Assembly (NCBI RefSeq): GCF_002964705.1
Contig: NZ_PQCD01000015.1
Coordinates: forward strand, 248,001-312,000
Source: Pseudoalteromonas sp. T1lg75
Lineage (GTDB): Bacteria > Pseudomonadota > Gammaproteobacteria > Enterobacterales > Alteromonadaceae
Direction: 5' to 3'
Length of the DNA: 64,000 bases
The position numbers were made by a program, and so were the translations under genes. The notes under the pieces were generated by a model that searched no databases, was not told the origin of the DNA, and worked only from the letters and a program-made list of their open reading frames with translations. Positions 1-10,348 of this stretch are shown here, one piece after another. The first letter of the stretch is position 1. Each line of letters begins with the position of its first letter.

Positions 1-83
1 ATTTTCATTATCTTTAGGGCCATCTTTAGGTCTGATGACCCAAATCTCACATAACCTAGTCTCGTTATTTACGGAGAATTAAA

Positions 84-1019
84 ATGAAAGTTGCCGTTTT
101 AGGTGCTGCCGGTGGTATCGGTCAAGCGCTATCTTTACTACTAAAAAATAGCCTTCCTGCTGGTTCTGAACTGTCTCTATACGACGTAGCGCCTGTTGTT
201 CCAGGTGTTGCCGTAGACCTATCACACATCCCTACTGCGGTAGCAGTAAAAGGTTTTGGTAAAGACGACCTTGATGCAGCACTAAGCGGTTGTGACGTTG
301 TTTTGATTCCTGCAGGTATGCCGCGTAAGCCAGGCATGGACCGTGCTGACCTATTCAACGTAAACGCGAGCATCATTCAGACGCTTGCTGAAGGCATCGT
401 TAAAAACTGTCCTAAAGCCATGGTGGGTGTGATCACTAACCCGGTAAACGGCACTGTGCCAATCGTTGCTGAAGTATTCAAAAAAGCAGGCACTTATGAC
501 CCGGCGCGCGTTTTTGGTGTAACAACGCTTGACGTTATCCGTGCAGAAACTTTCGTTGCCGAGCTTAAAGGCCTGGACGTAAGCCAGGTTAAAGTTCCAG
601 TGATCGGTGGTCACTCGGGCACAACTATTCTTCCTCTTCTTTCACAAGTGGAAGGCGCTACTTTCTCTGATGAGGAAATCGCAGCACTTACTACACGCAT
701 TCAAAACGCGGGTACTGAAGTTGTTGAAGCTAAAGCCGGTGGCGGTAGCGCAACACTTTCAATGGGTGCAGCGGCAGCCCGTTTCTGCCTGTCACTAGTG
801 AAAGGCCTACAGGGTGAAGACGTAATCGAGTACGCCTACGTTGAAGGTAATGGTGAAGATGCACAATTCTTCGCACAGCCAGTACGTCTTGGTAAGAACG
901 GTGTTGAAGAACTTCTTTCTTACGGTGAGCTAAGCGCGTTTGAGCAAAAAGCAAAAGACGACATGCTTGCAACTCTGAACAAAGACATCCAAGAAGGTGT
1001 CGACTTCATGAATAAATAA
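84..1019 (+). CDS. mdh: Malate dehydrogenase (NAD)
   Basis: Cytosolic NAD-dependent malate dehydrogenase interconverting malate and oxaloacetate in the TCA cycle. The 311-residue length is the usual one for the enterobacterial-type enzyme. The N-terminal Rossmann motif GAAGGIGQ is at residues 8-14, the substrate arginines lie around 81, 87 and 153, and the catalytic His177 sits in VIGGHSG with its partner Asp150. The start is preceded by a GGAGAA ribosome site. It ends 284 bases before pdhR, with a terminator between, so it is probably its own transcription unit. Identification is secure from the full-length match to the family. Confidence 0.97.
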   Translation: MKVAVLGAAGGIGQALSLLLKNSLPAGSELSLYDVAPVVPGVAVDLSHIPTAVAVKGFGKDDLDAALSGCDVVLIPAGMPRKPGMDRADLFNVNASIIQTLAEGIVKNCPKAMVGVITNPVNGTVPIVAEVFKKAGTYDPARVFGVTTLDVIRAETFVAELKGLDVSQVKVPVIGGHSGTTILPLLSQVEGATFSDEEIAALTTRIQNAGTEVVEAKAGGGSATLSMGAAAARFCLSLVKGLQGEDVIEYAYVEGNGEDAQFFAQPVRLGKNGVEELLSYGELSAFEQKAKDDMLATLNKDIQEGVDFMNK

Positions 1020-1073
1020 GCTGACGCCTCTGGGCCGTTAGCGGCATCCAAGGAGAGCATCTCTGCGGATGCA

Positions 1074-1108
1074 AGAGCCTCTACACATTTGTTGTAGGGG
1101 CTTTTTTT
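1074..1108 (+). terminator. Terminator after mdh
   Basis: GCCTCTACA pairs with TGTAGGGGC (one G-U) around a short loop and is followed by a run of seven T. This is a typical rho-independent terminator just downstream of mdh. Confidence 0.85.
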
Positions 1109-1128
1109 ATGCTTTTTTACATACTTCT

Positions 1129-1145
1129 AACTGGTATGACCATTT
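1129..1145. promoter_or_regulatory. PdhR operator 1
   Basis: The sequence CTGGTATGACCATT fits the PdhR operator pattern TTGGTnnnACCAA with one change in each arm. It lies about 160 bases before the pdhR start and shares its core GGTATGACCA with the second site, suggesting pyruvate-responsive autoregulation of the operon. The call is by motif only. Confidence 0.65.
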
Positions 1146-1265
1146 ATTGGTGGACGAAAAATACTTTCACTTTTGTCCATATCTTACATACTGAAGTGAA
1201 TAAAAATGGCGGCGCATAGCAGCAATTTTGACAGTCTAAGGGGAATCTGATACCTTATCTGCACT

Positions 1266-1282
1266 TTTTGGTATGACCAATT
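1266..1282. promoter_or_regulatory. PdhR operator 2
   Basis: The sequence TTTTGGTATGACCAATT is an almost perfect TTGGTnnnACCAA palindrome 21 bases before the pdhR start, where a bound repressor would block the promoter. Together with the site at 1129 it indicates that PdhR controls its own operon here as in E. coli. Confidence 0.85.
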
Positions 1283-1303
1283 TACCCGAAGCTAAAAATA
1301 ACC

Positions 1304-2053
1304 ATGTCATTAAAAGTCAAAGCAGCGAAACTTTCGGATGTGATCCTAGCGCAACTTGAGAACATGATTCTCGAGGGCTCGTTAGCTCCGGGTGAAAAAT
1401 TACCACCGGAGCGTGAGCTCGCCAAACAGTTCGAAGTTTCTCGTCCTTCGCTGCGCGAAGCAATTCAAAAACTGGAAGCCAAAGGCTTAGTCACTCGCCG
1501 TCAGGGTGGGGGCACCTTTGTCAAAAACCAGTTGGAGGAAGGGTTAAGCGATCCGCTGTTTGAGCTGATCAGCAAGCACCCGGAATCGCAATTTGACTTA
1601 CTTGAGTTTCGTCATGCCCTTGAAGGAATTGCGGCGTATTATGCGGCCTTGCGTGGTACCCAAACTGATTTTGACAAGGTCAAAGAAAGCTTCGAAAAAA
1701 TCGCCCACGCAAGTGACGATCTGGCGGCGAAGGCCAAAGCCATCAATGCCTTTCATTTTTGCATTGCTGAAGCATCACACAATGTAGTGTTGCTGCACCT
1801 GGTGCGTGGCATGCAAGCCTTGCTGGAACAAAATGTCCTGCAGAACCTGCAGGTACTGATGAAGAAAACAGAGGTGTCTCAGCAACTTGCTGAGCATCGA
1901 CAAGTGTTAATGGATGCCGTTATTGAAGGGCGTCCGGAGCAGGCACGTTTAGCCAGTAATGCCCACTTAGCCTTTATCGAAGAAGCATTATTGGAAGCCA
2001 CCAAAGAGCACTCGCGCATCGAGCGCTCATTGCGACGTACCCGCACACAATAA
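1304..2053 (+). CDS. pdhR: PdhR, pyruvate-responsive GntR-family repressor
   Basis: GntR/FadR-family transcription factor that represses the pyruvate dehydrogenase genes until pyruvate releases it. The N-terminal winged helix (residues about 8-75) contains the GntR signature [20 protein letters not shown], and the all-helical FCD effector domain fills about 95-235. The 249 residues compare with 254 in E. coli. It lies directly upstream of aceE in the order pdhR-aceE-aceF and has two operator-like palindromes in its own promoter. The ribosome site before the ATG is weak. The start is chosen by alignment to the family N-terminus. Confidence 0.95.
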   Translation: MSLKVKAAKLSDVILAQLENMILEGSLAPGEKLPPERELAKQFEVSRPSLREAIQKLEAKGLVTRRQGGGTFVKNQLEEGLSDPLFELISKHPESQFDLLEFRHALEGIAAYYAALRGTQTDFDKVKESFEKIAHASDDLAAKAKAINAFHFCIAEASHNVVLLHLVRGMQALLEQNVLQNLQVLMKKTEVSQQLAEHRQVLMDAVIEGRPEQARLASNAHLAFIEEALLEATKEHSRIERSLRRTRTQ

Positions 2054-2063
2054 AATTCGCTAT

Positions 2064-2100
2064 AAGCCCCTGTGGAGCCATGCTCGCACGGGGGCTTTTT
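2064..2100 (+). terminator. Hairpin/terminator between pdhR and aceE
   Basis: AAGCCCC...GGGGGCTT with a T5 tail forms a strong hairpin 11 bases after the pdhR stop and 42 bases before aceE. It could terminate part of the pdhR transcript or serve as a processing barrier, so aceEF levels may be set partly separately from pdhR. Confidence 0.75.
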
Positions 2101-2141
2101 GGCATTTTAAATTCGTATTTTAAACATAAGGAAAACTCCAT

Positions 2142-4808
2142 ATGTCTGAAGTCAATAAAGTTGACGTAGACGCATTAGAAACCCAAGAGTGGTTACAAGC
2201 CCTTGAGTCGGTAGTGCGTGAAGAGGGCGTTGAGCGAGCGCAATTCATTCTTGAGCAAGTGCTAGAGCAGGCGCGTTTAGACGGTGTTGATATGCCAACC
2301 GGCACCACCACCAACTACGTTAATACCATCCCAGCAGATCAAGAACCTGCATACCCGGGTGATGTAAATATCGAGCGTCGTATCCGCTCTATCATCCGTT
2401 GGAACGCGATCATGATTGTTCTGCGTGCGTCTAAGAAGGATCTTGACTTAGGTGGACACATGGCGTCTTTCCAGTCGTCAGCGGCATTCTACGAAGTATG
2501 CTTTAACCACTTCTTCCGCGCTCCAAACGAACAAGATGGCGGTGATTTGGTTTATTATCAGGGCCATATTTCACCTGGTATCTATGCCCGTGCCTTCGTT
2601 GAAGGCCGTCTAACCGCTGAGCAACTAGACAACTTCCGTCAAGAAGTGGATGGCAAGGGTCTTCCTTCTTACCCGCACCCGAAATTGATGCCTGAATTCT
2701 GGCAGTTCCCAACCGTATCCATGGGTCTGGGTCCAATTGCATCTATCTATCAAGCACGTTTCCTGAAATACCTTGACGGTCGTGGTCTTAAAGACACGTC
2801 TAACCAGCGCGTATATGCATTCCTGGGTGACGGTGAGATGGATGAGCCAGAATCACGTGGTGCTATCTCTTTTGCCGCCCGCGAAGGATTAGACAACCTA
2901 TGTTACCTAGTAAACTGTAACCTACAGCGCCTAGACGGCCCGGTAATGGGTAACGGCAAGATCATTCAAGAGCTTGAAGGTTTATTCAGAGGTGCAGGCT
3001 GGAACGTAATCAAGGTTGTGTGGGGCAGTGGTTGGGACAAGCTACTGGCTAAGGACACAACAGGTAAACTACTGCAGCTGATGAATGAGACGGTTGACGG
3101 TGACTACCAAACATACAAAGCCAAAGACGGTGCCTACGTCCGTGAGCATTTCTTCGGTCGTTACCCTGAGACTGCAGCCCTTGTAGCTGATATGACCGAC
3201 GAAGAGATCTTCGCCCTTAAGCGCGGTGGTCATGAGCCGTCGAAACTATTCGCAGCGTTTAAATCAGCACAAGAAACCAAAGGTCGTCCAACTGTAATCC
3301 TTGCAAAAACCGTTAAAGGTTATGGCATGGGTGATGCTGCTGAAGGTAAGAACATCGCGCACCAAGTTAAGAAAATGGATATGACCCACGTAGCGCACCT
3401 ACGTAGCCGTCTTGGCCTCGATGACTTGGTATCTGAAGATGATTTAGCAAATCTTCCGTACCTGACTCTGGAAGAAGGTTCGAAAGAGTACGAATACTTA
3501 CACGCTCGTCGTAATGCCCTACATGGTTACACACCGCAGCGTCTTCCTAACTTTAGCGAAGAGCTGGTATTACCTCAGTTAGACGCATTCAAGCCACTGC
3601 TTGAAGAGCAAAAGCGTGAAGTTTCAACGACTATGTCTTTCGTACGCACCTTAAACGTACTTCTTAAAGACAAGGGCATTGGTAAAAACATCGTGCCAAT
3701 CATTGCCGATGAAGCCCGTACCTTTGGTATGGAAGGTCTGTTCCGTCAAATCGGTATTTATAACCCGCGCGGCCAGAATTACAGTCCAGAAGACCGTGAC
3801 ATCGTTTCTTACTACAAAGAAGATCAGGGTGGTCAGGTACTGCAAGAAGGTATCAACGAGCTAGGCGCAATGTCATCCTGGGTTGCTGCGGCGACCTCAT
3901 ACAGCACCAACGATCTACCTATGATCCCATTCTATATCTACTACTCAATGTTTGGTTTCCAACGTGTAGGCGATATGGCGTGGATGGCCGGTGACCAACA
4001 AGCACGTGGCTTCCTTCTAGGTGCAACGGCTGGTCGTACAACCCTTAACGGTGAAGGACTGCAGCACGAAGATGGTCACAGCCACATTCTTGCAAACACG
4101 GTTCCTAACTGTATCTCTTACGACCCAACGTTTGGCTACGAAGTTGCTGTAATTATCGAAGATGGTATCCGTCGCATGTACGGTGAGAGCCAAGAAAATG
4201 TCTTCTACTACCTGACTCTGATGAACGAAAACTACCATCAGCCGGCGATGCCAGAAGGCGCCGAAGAAGGTATCCGTAAGGGTATCTACAAGCTAGAGAG
4301 CTATGCTGGCAGCAAAGGCCAGGTTCAGCTTCTAAGCTCAGGTACGATCATGAATGAAGTGCGTAAAGCGGCGCAAATCCTAAGCGACGAATTCGGCATT
4401 GCTTCAGATGTATTCTCGGTAACCTCATTCAACGAGATCACCCGTGATGCGCAAGATGCAGACCGTTACAACATGCTACACCCAGAAGCAGAGGCAAAAG
4501 TGCCTTATGTAACTTCTGTACTAGGTGATGCTCCTGCGATTGCCGCGACCGACTATATGAAGAACTATGCAGAGCAAATTCGTGCCTTTATCCCGGCTGA
4601 GTCTTACCGCGTACTAGGTACCGACGGTTACGGTCGTTCGGATAGCCGTGAAAACCTACGTCGTCACTTCGAAGTGAACGCAGGTTACGTGGTAGTTGCC
4701 GCACTGACTGAGCTGGCTAAACGTGGTGATGTTGAGAAGTCTGTAATTGCTGAAGCAATTAAGAAATTCAACATCGACGCCGACAAGATTAACCCGCTGT
4801 ACGCTTAA
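2142..4808 (+). CDS. aceE: Pyruvate dehydrogenase E1 component
   Basis: Homodimeric thiamine-diphosphate E1 of the pyruvate dehydrogenase complex. It decarboxylates pyruvate and acetylates the lipoyl arms of AceF. The 888 residues match the E. coli enzyme (887). The thiamine diphosphate/Mg motif is visible as [10 protein letters not shown] followed by NCN about 30 residues later. The C-terminal transketolase-like region carries the [10 protein letters not shown] loop typical of homodimeric AceE. The ATG follows an AAGGAAA ribosome site. It is followed after 10 bases by aceF, so the two are co-transcribed. Confidence 0.98.
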   Translation: MSEVNKVDVDALETQEWLQALESVVREEGVERAQFILEQVLEQARLDGVDMPTGTTTNYVNTIPADQEPAYPGDVNIERRIRSIIRWNAIMIVLRASKKDLDLGGHMASFQSSAAFYEVCFNHFFRAPNEQDGGDLVYYQGHISPGIYARAFVEGRLTAEQLDNFRQEVDGKGLPSYPHPKLMPEFWQFPTVSMGLGPIASIYQARFLKYLDGRGLKDTSNQRVYAFLGDGEMDEPESRGAISFAAREGLDNLCYLVNCNLQRLDGPVMGNGKIIQELEGLFRGAGWNVIKVVWGSGWDKLLAKDTTGKLLQLMNETVDGDYQTYKAKDGAYVREHFFGRYPETAALVADMTDEEIFALKRGGHEPSKLFAAFKSAQETKGRPTVILAKTVKGYGMGDAAEGKNIAHQVKKMDMTHVAHLRSRLGLDDLVSEDDLANLPYLTLEEGSKEYEYLHARRNALHGYTPQRLPNFSEELVLPQLDAFKPLLEEQKREVSTTMSFVRTLNVLLKDKGIGKNIVPIIADEARTFGMEGLFRQIGIYNPRGQNYSPEDRDIVSYYKEDQGGQVLQEGINELGAMSSWVAAATSYSTNDLPMIPFYIYYSMFGFQRVGDMAWMAGDQQARGFLLGATAGRTTLNGEGLQHEDGHSHILANTVPNCISYDPTFGYEVAVIIEDGIRRMYGESQENVFYYLTLMNENYHQPAMPEGAEEGIRKGIYKLESYAGSKGQVQLLSSGTIMNEVRKAAQILSDEFGIASDVFSVTSFNEITRDAQDADRYNMLHPEAEAKVPYVTSVLGDAPAIAATDYMKNYAEQIRAFIPAESYRVLGTDGYGRSDSRENLRRHFEVNAGYVVVAALTELAKRGDVEKSVIAEAIKKFNIDADKINPLYA

Positions 4809-4818
4809 GAGGTTAGCA

Positions 4819-6702
4819 ATGACTATTGAAATTAAAGTTCCAGACATCGGCGGTGATGAGGTTGAAGTTACCGAGATTCTTGTTGCCGTTGGCGACAAGG
4901 TTGAAGTTGAACAATCGCTTATCACCGTAGAAGGCGACAAGGCTTCTATGGAAGTACCTGCAAGCGAAGCGGGTGTGGTTAAAGAGATTAAAATCGCCGA
5001 AGGCGATACGGTTTCAACCGGCACCTTGATCATGATCTTCGAAGGTGAGTCGGCGACAGCCGAAGCAGCGCCTGCACAAGAAAGTGCACCTGCCGCCTCT
5101 GCGGCTGGCAGCGCGGCTGCGAGCGAGAGCGTTGATATTAATGTACCTGATATCGGTGACGACGAAGTTGAAGTCACTGAAATCATGGTCAGCGTGGGTG
5201 ACACGGTAGCAGAAGAGCAATCAATCCTGAGCGTTGAAGGCGACAAGGCTTCTATGGAAGTACCCGCACCACAAGCGGGTGTGGTAAAAGAAATCAAGGT
5301 CAACGTGGGCGACAAGGTGAAAACCGGCTCGCTAGTGTTTGTTTTTGAAACCGCCGGCTCAGTGCCTGCTGAAGCAGCTCCTGCGGCAGCGGCCGCACCT
5401 GCGCAAAGCGGTGGTGTTGAAATCAAAGAAGTGGTTGTGCCAGATATCGGCGGTGACGAAGTTGAAGTAACCGAGGTTATGGTAAGCGCCGGTGACAGCG
5501 TCTCAGAAGAGCAATCAATTCTGAGCGTTGAAGGCGACAAGGCTTCTATGGAAGTGCCGGCTCCTTTCGCCGGTACGGTAAAAGAAGTTAAAGTGAACGT
5601 GGGCGACAAGGTGAGCACCGGCTCTCTTATCTTCACCTTCGAAGTGCAAGGCTCAGCGCCAGCGGCTGCAAGTGCAGCTCCTGCTGCTACAGCAACGCCA
5701 GCCGCTGCACCAGCTCCTGCACAAAAAGCAGGTGGCCCGGCGCCGGCGAAGCGTGAAGACTTCGTTGAAAACAGTGACTATGCACATGCATCACCTGTGG
5801 TTCGTCGTCTGGCTCGTGAGTTCGGCATCAACCTGGCGAAAGTGAAAGGCACGGGTCGTAAGAACCGCGTTGTTAAAGAAGACGTGCAGAACTATGTCAA
5901 AGAGCTAGTGAAGCAGGTTGAGTCTGGCAATGCCGGTAAAGGCGGCAATGGCGCAGGTGTAGACCTGATCCCATGGCCAAAAGTGGACTTCAGCAAGTTT
6001 GGTGAAGTGGAAGAGAAGAAACTTTCACGTATCCAAAAACTATCGGGCGCAAATCTGCACCGTAACTGGGTGCATATCCCTCACGTAACCCAATACGATG
6101 AAGCGGATATCACTAGCCTGGAAGCCTTCCGTAAAGAGCAAAATGCCCTTGCCGAGAAGAAGAAACTAGGCGTGAAGATCACCCCACTCGTGTTCGTAAT
6201 GAAAGCGGCAGCGAAAGCGTTGGAAGAATTCCCAACCTTTAACTCATCGCTATCGGAAGATGGTGAAAGCCTGATCTTGAAGAAATACGTGCACATTGGT
6301 ATCGCCGTAGATACACCAAATGGTCTGGTTGTACCGGTAGTGCGTGATGTAAACAAAAAAGGCATCATTGAACTATCTCGCGAGCTAATGGAAATTTCTG
6401 CCAAAGCGCGCGATGGCAAGCTGACCTCTGCGGATATGCAGGGCGGCTGTTTCACCATCTCTAGCCTAGGAGGCATCGGTGGTACGGCATTTACACCTAT
6501 CGTGAATGCGCCAGAAGTGGCCATTTTGGGTGTATCTAAGTCTGACTTTAAGCCGAAGTGGAATGGTAAAGAATTCGAGCCGCGCCTGATGGTGCCACTA
6601 AGCTGTTCATACGACCACCGTGTAATTGACGGTGCCTTGGCAGCACGCTTTACTGTGACCCTGGCGAATTACCTAAGCGATATTCGTAACTTGGTAATGT
6701 AA
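4819..6702 (+). CDS. aceF: Pyruvate dehydrogenase E2, dihydrolipoyl acetyltransferase (three lipoyl domains)
   Basis: Core acetyltransferase of the pyruvate dehydrogenase complex, moving the acetyl group from AceE to CoA. Three tandem lipoyl domains are visible, each with the lipoylated lysine in [10 protein letters not shown]. They are joined by Ala/Pro-rich swinging linkers, then come the E3-binding domain ([14 protein letters not shown]) and the catalytic domain with the C-terminal DHRVIDGA active-site motif. The protein has 627 residues from the ATG at 4819, which follows an AGAGG site. A longer reading from 4747 would overlap aceE and add non-conserved sequence, so it is rejected. Lipoyl domains 2 and 3 share a long near-identical stretch at DNA level. 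Confidence 0.98.
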   Translation: MTIEIKVPDIGGDEVEVTEILVAVGDKVEVEQSLITVEGDKASMEVPASEAGVVKEIKIAEGDTVSTGTLIMIFEGESATAEAAPAQESAPAASAAGSAAASESVDINVPDIGDDEVEVTEIMVSVGDTVAEEQSILSVEGDKASMEVPAPQAGVVKEIKVNVGDKVKTGSLVFVFETAGSVPAEAAPAAAAAPAQSGGVEIKEVVVPDIGGDEVEVTEVMVSAGDSVSEEQSILSVEGDKASMEVPAPFAGTVKEVKVNVGDKVSTGSLIFTFEVQGSAPAAASAAPAATATPAAAPAPAQKAGGPAPAKREDFVENSDYAHASPVVRRLAREFGINLAKVKGTGRKNRVVKEDVQNYVKELVKQVESGNAGKGGNGAGVDLIPWPKVDFSKFGEVEEKKLSRIQKLSGANLHRNWVHIPHVTQYDEADITSLEAFRKEQNALAEKKKLGVKITPLVFVMKAAAKALEEFPTFNSSLSEDGESLILKKYVHIGIAVDTPNGLVVPVVRDVNKKGIIELSRELMEISAKARDGKLTSADMQGGCFTISSLGGIGGTAFTPIVNAPEVAILGVSKSDFKPKWNGKEFEPRLMVPLSCSYDHRVIDGALAARFTVTLANYLSDIRNLVM

Positions 6703-6723
6703 GCTAAATAGATATAGAACTTT

Positions 6724-6757
6724 AATCCCAGTAAACGGTTTTTACTGGGATTTTTTT
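6724..6757 (+). terminator. Terminator after aceF
   Basis: A perfect 12-base stem (AATCCCAGTAAA / TTTACTGGGATT) with a five-base loop runs into a T tract. It separates aceEF from lpdA, so lpdA needs its own promoter in 6758-6857, where TTGCAC-like and TA-rich elements are present but no clear consensus is seen. Confidence 0.92.
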
Positions 6758-6857
6758 ACTTTGCAATGATACAATCTTTGCACAATTTTTGTGAGCAATG
6801 ACCGTTTAATGAAATTATTCGTTATTGCTTCCCGTTCGGACAAAATAAGGTAATAGC

Positions 6858-8270
6858 ATGAGCAACGAAATCAAAACACAAGTCGTTGTACTAGGCGGTG
6901 GTCCTGGTGGTTATTCTGCAGCTTTCCGTGCCGCAGACTTAGGTTTAGAAGTAACTCTAGTTGAGTCACGCAGCACTCTTGGTGGCGTGTGCTTGAACGT
7001 AGGTTGTATTCCATCTAAAGCACTACTTCACGTTGCTAAAGTTATTGATGACGCAAGCGAAATGGCGTCACACGGTGTTTCTTTCGGCAAGCCTGAAATC
7101 GACCTGGACAAAATCCGTGGTTGGAAAGACTCTGTAATCGGCCAGCTAACTGGTGGTCTAGACGGCATGGCGAAGATGCGTAAAGTGAAAGTAGTAAACG
7201 GCTACGGTAAATTCACTGGCAGCAACACCATTGACGTTGATGGCACCACTATCACCTTCGACAATGCTATTATCGCTGCGGGCTCTCAGCCTGTTAACCT
7301 ACCTTTCATCCCAGAAGATGATCGTGTAATCGATTCAACCGGTGCGCTAGAGCTTAAAGACGTTCCTGAGAAACTACTTGTACTAGGTGGTGGTATCATT
7401 GGTCTTGAAATGGGTACGGTTTACCGTGCACTAGGTTCACAAATCGACGTTGTTGAGTTTGCTGATCAACTAGTACCTGCGGCTGATAAAGACGTTATCA
7501 AGATCTACACGCGCTACGTAAAAGACAAGTTCAACGTAATGCTTTCTACTAAGGTAGTGGGCGTTGAAGCGAAAGACGATGGTCTATATGTATCGTTCGA
7601 AGGTAAGAACGCACCGGCTGAGCCAGTACGTTACGACAAAGTACTTGTTGCTGTTGGCCGTACTCCTAACGGTAAGCTGCTTGACGCTGACAAAGCGGGC
7701 GTTAATGTTGATGAGCGTGGCTTTATCAACACCGACAAGCAAATGAAGACCAACGTTGACCACATCTATGCAATCGGTGACATCGTAGGTCAGCCTATGC
7801 TTGCGCACAAAGCGGTTCATGAAGGTCACGTTGCTGCCGAGGTTATCTCTGGTCAGAAGCACTTCTTCGATCCTAAGTGTATTCCTTCAATCGCCTACAC
7901 AGACCCAGAAATTGCATGGGTGGGTGTAACCGAGAAAGAAGCGAAAGAGCAAGGCCTTAACATCGAAACTGCGGTATTCCCGTGGGCAGCATCGGGTCGT
8001 GCTATTGCTTCTGCACGTACCGAAGGTCAAACTAAGCTTATCTTCGATAAAGACAATGGCCGTATCATCGGTGGTGCCATGGTTGGTATCAATGCAGGTG
8101 AAATGCTGGGCGAAATCGGCCTAGCGGTTGAGATGGGTGCAGACGGTGAAGACCTGGCGCTAACCATCCACGCTCACCCGACTCTAAACGAGTCTATCGG
8201 TCTAGCTGCAGAAATCTTTGAAGGTTCAATCACTGACCTGCCAAACAAAAAAGCAGTTAAGAAGAAGTAA
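6858..8270 (+). CDS. lpdA: Dihydrolipoyl dehydrogenase (E3)
   Basis: Flavoprotein that reoxidises the dihydrolipoyl arms of the pyruvate and 2-oxoglutarate dehydrogenase complexes and the glycine cleavage system, reducing NAD. It has the FAD-binding motif GGGPGGYSAA near the N-terminus, redox-active cysteines in GGVCLNVGC (Cys45/Cys50), a second Rossmann motif GGGIIGLEMG for NAD and the C-terminal catalytic HAHPTLNE. The 470 residues compare with 474 in E. coli. A strong terminator upstream makes it a separate transcription unit, fitting its shared use by several complexes. Confidence 0.98.
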   Translation: MSNEIKTQVVVLGGGPGGYSAAFRAADLGLEVTLVESRSTLGGVCLNVGCIPSKALLHVAKVIDDASEMASHGVSFGKPEIDLDKIRGWKDSVIGQLTGGLDGMAKMRKVKVVNGYGKFTGSNTIDVDGTTITFDNAIIAAGSQPVNLPFIPEDDRVIDSTGALELKDVPEKLLVLGGGIIGLEMGTVYRALGSQIDVVEFADQLVPAADKDVIKIYTRYVKDKFNVMLSTKVVGVEAKDDGLYVSFEGKNAPAEPVRYDKVLVAVGRTPNGKLLDADKAGVNVDERGFINTDKQMKTNVDHIYAIGDIVGQPMLAHKAVHEGHVAAEVISGQKHFFDPKCIPSIAYTDPEIAWVGVTEKEAKEQGLNIETAVFPWAASGRAIASARTEGQTKLIFDKDNGRIIGGAMVGINAGEMLGEIGLAVEMGADGEDLALTIHAHPTLNESIGLAAEIFEGSITDLPNKKAVKKK

Positions 8271-8288
8271 GCACTTTTTCTAAGTAAT

Positions 8289-8316
8289 AAAAAACCCGGC
8301 CTAAGCCGGGTTTTTT
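8289..8316 (+). terminator. Terminator after lpdA
   Basis: AAAAAACCCGGC-CTAA-GCCGGGTTTTTT is a perfect stem with T tail. The flanking A and T runs make it active in both directions, so it can also serve the converging gene on the minus strand. Confidence 0.92.
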
Positions 8317-8356
8317 GTTTTTATGCTTCGCTATGATTGCGAATTAAACTGCTAGT

Positions 8357-8680
8357 TCACATGCTCGGCCCTGGCCAACTGCCTTTTTGGCACAGATAAA
8401 CCAGTTGCTGGCATGCTTGAACAAAATCACGGCCGTTACGCTCTGCAAGCATGGCATTCGTGAGCTGTTCACGCGAGAGTTTTGGCGTTACTTCTTGCAG
8501 CGCTTCGAAGGTGTCTAACACCCTGTCGGCGAGCCCTTTTCGGTACTGCTCGATGTGAGCGAGCCATACCGGCATATATTCGTGTCGTACCTTGGCGCCA
8601 TCGAGCGCGCCTATTGGCTGATGCCCCTGACATGCTACTAAGGTGCAGCTTAGTGCCATAAAGCTATTTATTTTATCCAT
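8357..8680 (-). CDS. Small putative lipoprotein, unknown function
   Basis: A 107-residue protein I do not recognise. The N-terminus (MDKINSFMALSCTLVACQG) resembles a short lipoprotein signal with lipobox LVAC at Cys17, which would anchor the mature protein of about 90 residues in the membrane. The mature part is helical and charged with two cysteines near the end (Cys90 and Cys97 region). A GGTGAG ribosome site precedes the ATG. It stands alone, converging on lpdA. The hydrophobic stretch is short, so the lipoprotein assignment is an inference. Confidence 0.6.
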   Translation of the reverse strand: MDKINSFMALSCTLVACQGHQPIGALDGAKVRHEYMPVWLAHIEQYRKGLADRVLDTFEALQEVTPKLSREQLTNAMLAERNGRDFVQACQQLVYLCQKGSWPGPSM

Positions 8681-8928
8681 ATGCTCACCATACCTGTGTA
8701 AGCGCTCATACTAGAGACTTCAAAATATAGTCGCTTTTTTGCCTGGGTGTCATTACACTTGATTACAAAGTGAGCGGTTGATCGTCTTTTAATCCGGGTT
8801 AGAACTTGGTTAATCCCCTCTATTATTCGCCTATGGGTCTGATACTGTATGGCTTTTTTTTAATCAAAGAGTGCGAGTAAGGGGGGAAAGAAAGGGCACA
8901 CATCTTAGTAATTATTTTTTAGCGGCAC
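8681..8928. other. Intergenic region with no supported feature
   Basis: This stretch lies between the small lipoprotein gene and the acetyltransferase gene, both on the minus strand. It is AT-rich with scattered T runs. I see no convincing RNA gene, terminator stem or operator. It presumably contains the promoter for the lipoprotein gene. Confidence 0.5.
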
Positions 8929-9471
8929 TTAACGCGCCGCCATTTCATAGTAGACCACGTCCCAATCACCCAGGGGATCATGATGCACATAATTGCGAAC
9001 ATACTCCATGCCCAGCTTTTTCATAATGGCCACCGAGCCCAGGTTGTCTTGCTCGGCAATGGCGCAAAAGTGGCTCACCTCACTCTGCTCACGCAAAGCC
9101 TGCACCACGGCCGCTGCGGCTTCAATAGCATAGCCCTTGCCCCAGCTAATTTGTTTAAATCGCCAGCCGAGCTCTAGGTTATGCCACTGAGGCTGCTCGC
9201 TAAAAAATTGGTAGGGGCGCACTAAGATCCAGCCGAGAAAGCGCTGCTCGGTTTTTTCTGTGACCTGCCACAGGCCCCAACCTTTTTCCGGATTGAGGTA
9301 TTTGCTCAGGCGCGGCAGGGCGATGTTATCTATGTCTTCCCGGGTGCTGGGTTTGCCGCCATTAATGTATCTCATCACCGCCGGGTCCTGGTCGAGCTCG
9401 AAGAGCAAGTCGCCATCGTCCAAGGTCATCTGGCGGTAGCTTAGACGTTCACTGTCGGGGATCTTGATCAT
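8929..9471 (-). CDS. GNAT-family N-acetyltransferase (RimJ/RimL type)
   Basis: A 180-residue acetyltransferase of the Acetyltransf_3 (RimJ/RimL-like) branch of the GNAT fold, using acetyl-CoA. Visible features are the start RLSYRQMTLDDGDLLFEL, the central strand LELGWRFKQISWGKGYAIEA with the acetyl-CoA loop, and the C-terminal motif NLGSVAIMKKLGMEYV, all typical of this branch. The substrate cannot be inferred. Members acetylate ribosomal protein N-termini, small amines or antibiotics. It is divergent from tapT with only about 70 bases between starts, so the promoters must overlap. Confidence 0.85.
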   Translation of the reverse strand: MIKIPDSERLSYRQMTLDDGDLLFELDQDPAVMRYINGGKPSTREDIDNIALPRLSKYLNPEKGWGLWQVTEKTEQRFLGWILVRPYQFFSEQPQWHNLELGWRFKQISWGKGYAIEAAAAVVQALREQSEVSHFCAIAEQDNLGSVAIMKKLGMEYVRNYVHHDPLGDWDVVYYEMAAR

Positions 9472-9543
9472 GTTATTTACTCCTTGTTTGCTCTACAATA
9501 CGCGCCCGAATCAAACCAAGGCATAAACCCAAGGCGGAACCAG

Positions 9544-10215
9544 GTGACCAATTCTGTATTAAAACTGCGGAACCAGCAAATTGCAATGGCACAGCGTGAG
9601 TTTAAAGCCCGTGGCAGTAAGCTCAGCCGCTGTGAGTCTTGCCTATTGGCCCAGCCTTTGTGTATTTGTGCCGGGGTTGAGCAGGTTCCTTGTGACGTCG
9701 CCGTGTGTATGCTGATGTACCACAACGAAAGCTTTAAGCCTTCCAATACCGGTCGCTTAATTGCCGATATCGTCCCAGATAATCATGCTTTTCGTTGGGA
9801 TAGAACCGAGCCGGATCCCGCCTTGCTGGCGCTTATCACGGATCCCCAGTATCAGGCTTATGTGGTATTTCCAAGCGAAGGCATGGCGCCAGAGCGAGTG
9901 TGTAACCAGGTTCAGCGGCAGGGGGATAAAAAGCCTTTGTTTATTTTCCTTGATGGCACCTGGCGTGAAGCCAAGAAGATGGTGCGCAAGTCGCCCTACC
10001 TTGATGAACTGCCCATCTTATCCATCAGTCCAGAGAAGCTCTCGGATTATCGTTTACGCGTTGCACCGCATGCACACCAGTTGGGGACCGCCGAGGTGGC
10101 CATCATGGTGTTGCAATTGGCTGGTGAAACCGAAGCGGCAAAAAAATTAGAGCAGCATTTTGTCGCCTTTCGCGGAGCCTACCTAAAGGGCAAGCGCTCT
10201 AAGTTGAGTGACTAG
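9544..10215 (+). CDS. tapT: DTW-domain tRNA-uridine aminocarboxypropyltransferase
   Basis: DTW-domain enzyme matching E. coli TapT (YfiP), which uses SAM to make acp3U at position 47 of certain tRNAs. It shows the zinc-type cysteine cluster RCESCLLAQPLCIC near the N-terminus, the conserved KPSNTGRLIADI segment and the family's DTW-type motif as LDGTW. I place the start at GTG 9544 (223 residues), because the family N-terminus aligns as VTNSVLKLRNQQIA and an AAGG site lies just upstream. An ATG at 9586 is possible but would trim conserved residues. A TTG at 9484 is unlikely. Confidence 0.85.
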   Translation: MTNSVLKLRNQQIAMAQREFKARGSKLSRCESCLLAQPLCICAGVEQVPCDVAVCMLMYHNESFKPSNTGRLIADIVPDNHAFRWDRTEPDPALLALITDPQYQAYVVFPSEGMAPERVCNQVQRQGDKKPLFIFLDGTWREAKKMVRKSPYLDELPILSISPEKLSDYRLRVAPHAHQLGTAEVAIMVLQLAGETEAAKKLEQHFVAFRGAYLKGKRSKLSD

Positions 10216-10348
10216 TCATGGGATGCCTTTTTCCCTTTGCTATTGCGCCGCTTTTACGCCCGGCTTAAGTACCTAAACTGTTCATTTAGTGGCTTGATTT
10301 TGCTAGACTCGGTGTTCCTTTTGATTCCAGTAGGGATGCCTTCCCAGC

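Noticed and set aside
1..83. Upstream gene fragment before mdh
   Set aside because: The 83 bases show no convincing coding frame, only the mdh leader and ribosome site.
4747..4818. Longer N-terminus for AceF starting inside aceE
   Set aside because: The extra 24 residues are a shifted reading of the aceE end. The family start [12 protein letters not shown] with its own ribosome site is at 4819.
4656..5636. Long open frame of 326 codons on the minus strand opposite aceF
   Set aside because: It mirrors the repetitive lipoyl-domain and Ala/Pro linker codons. Its product is a low-complexity Ser/Thr sequence with no domain or ribosome site.
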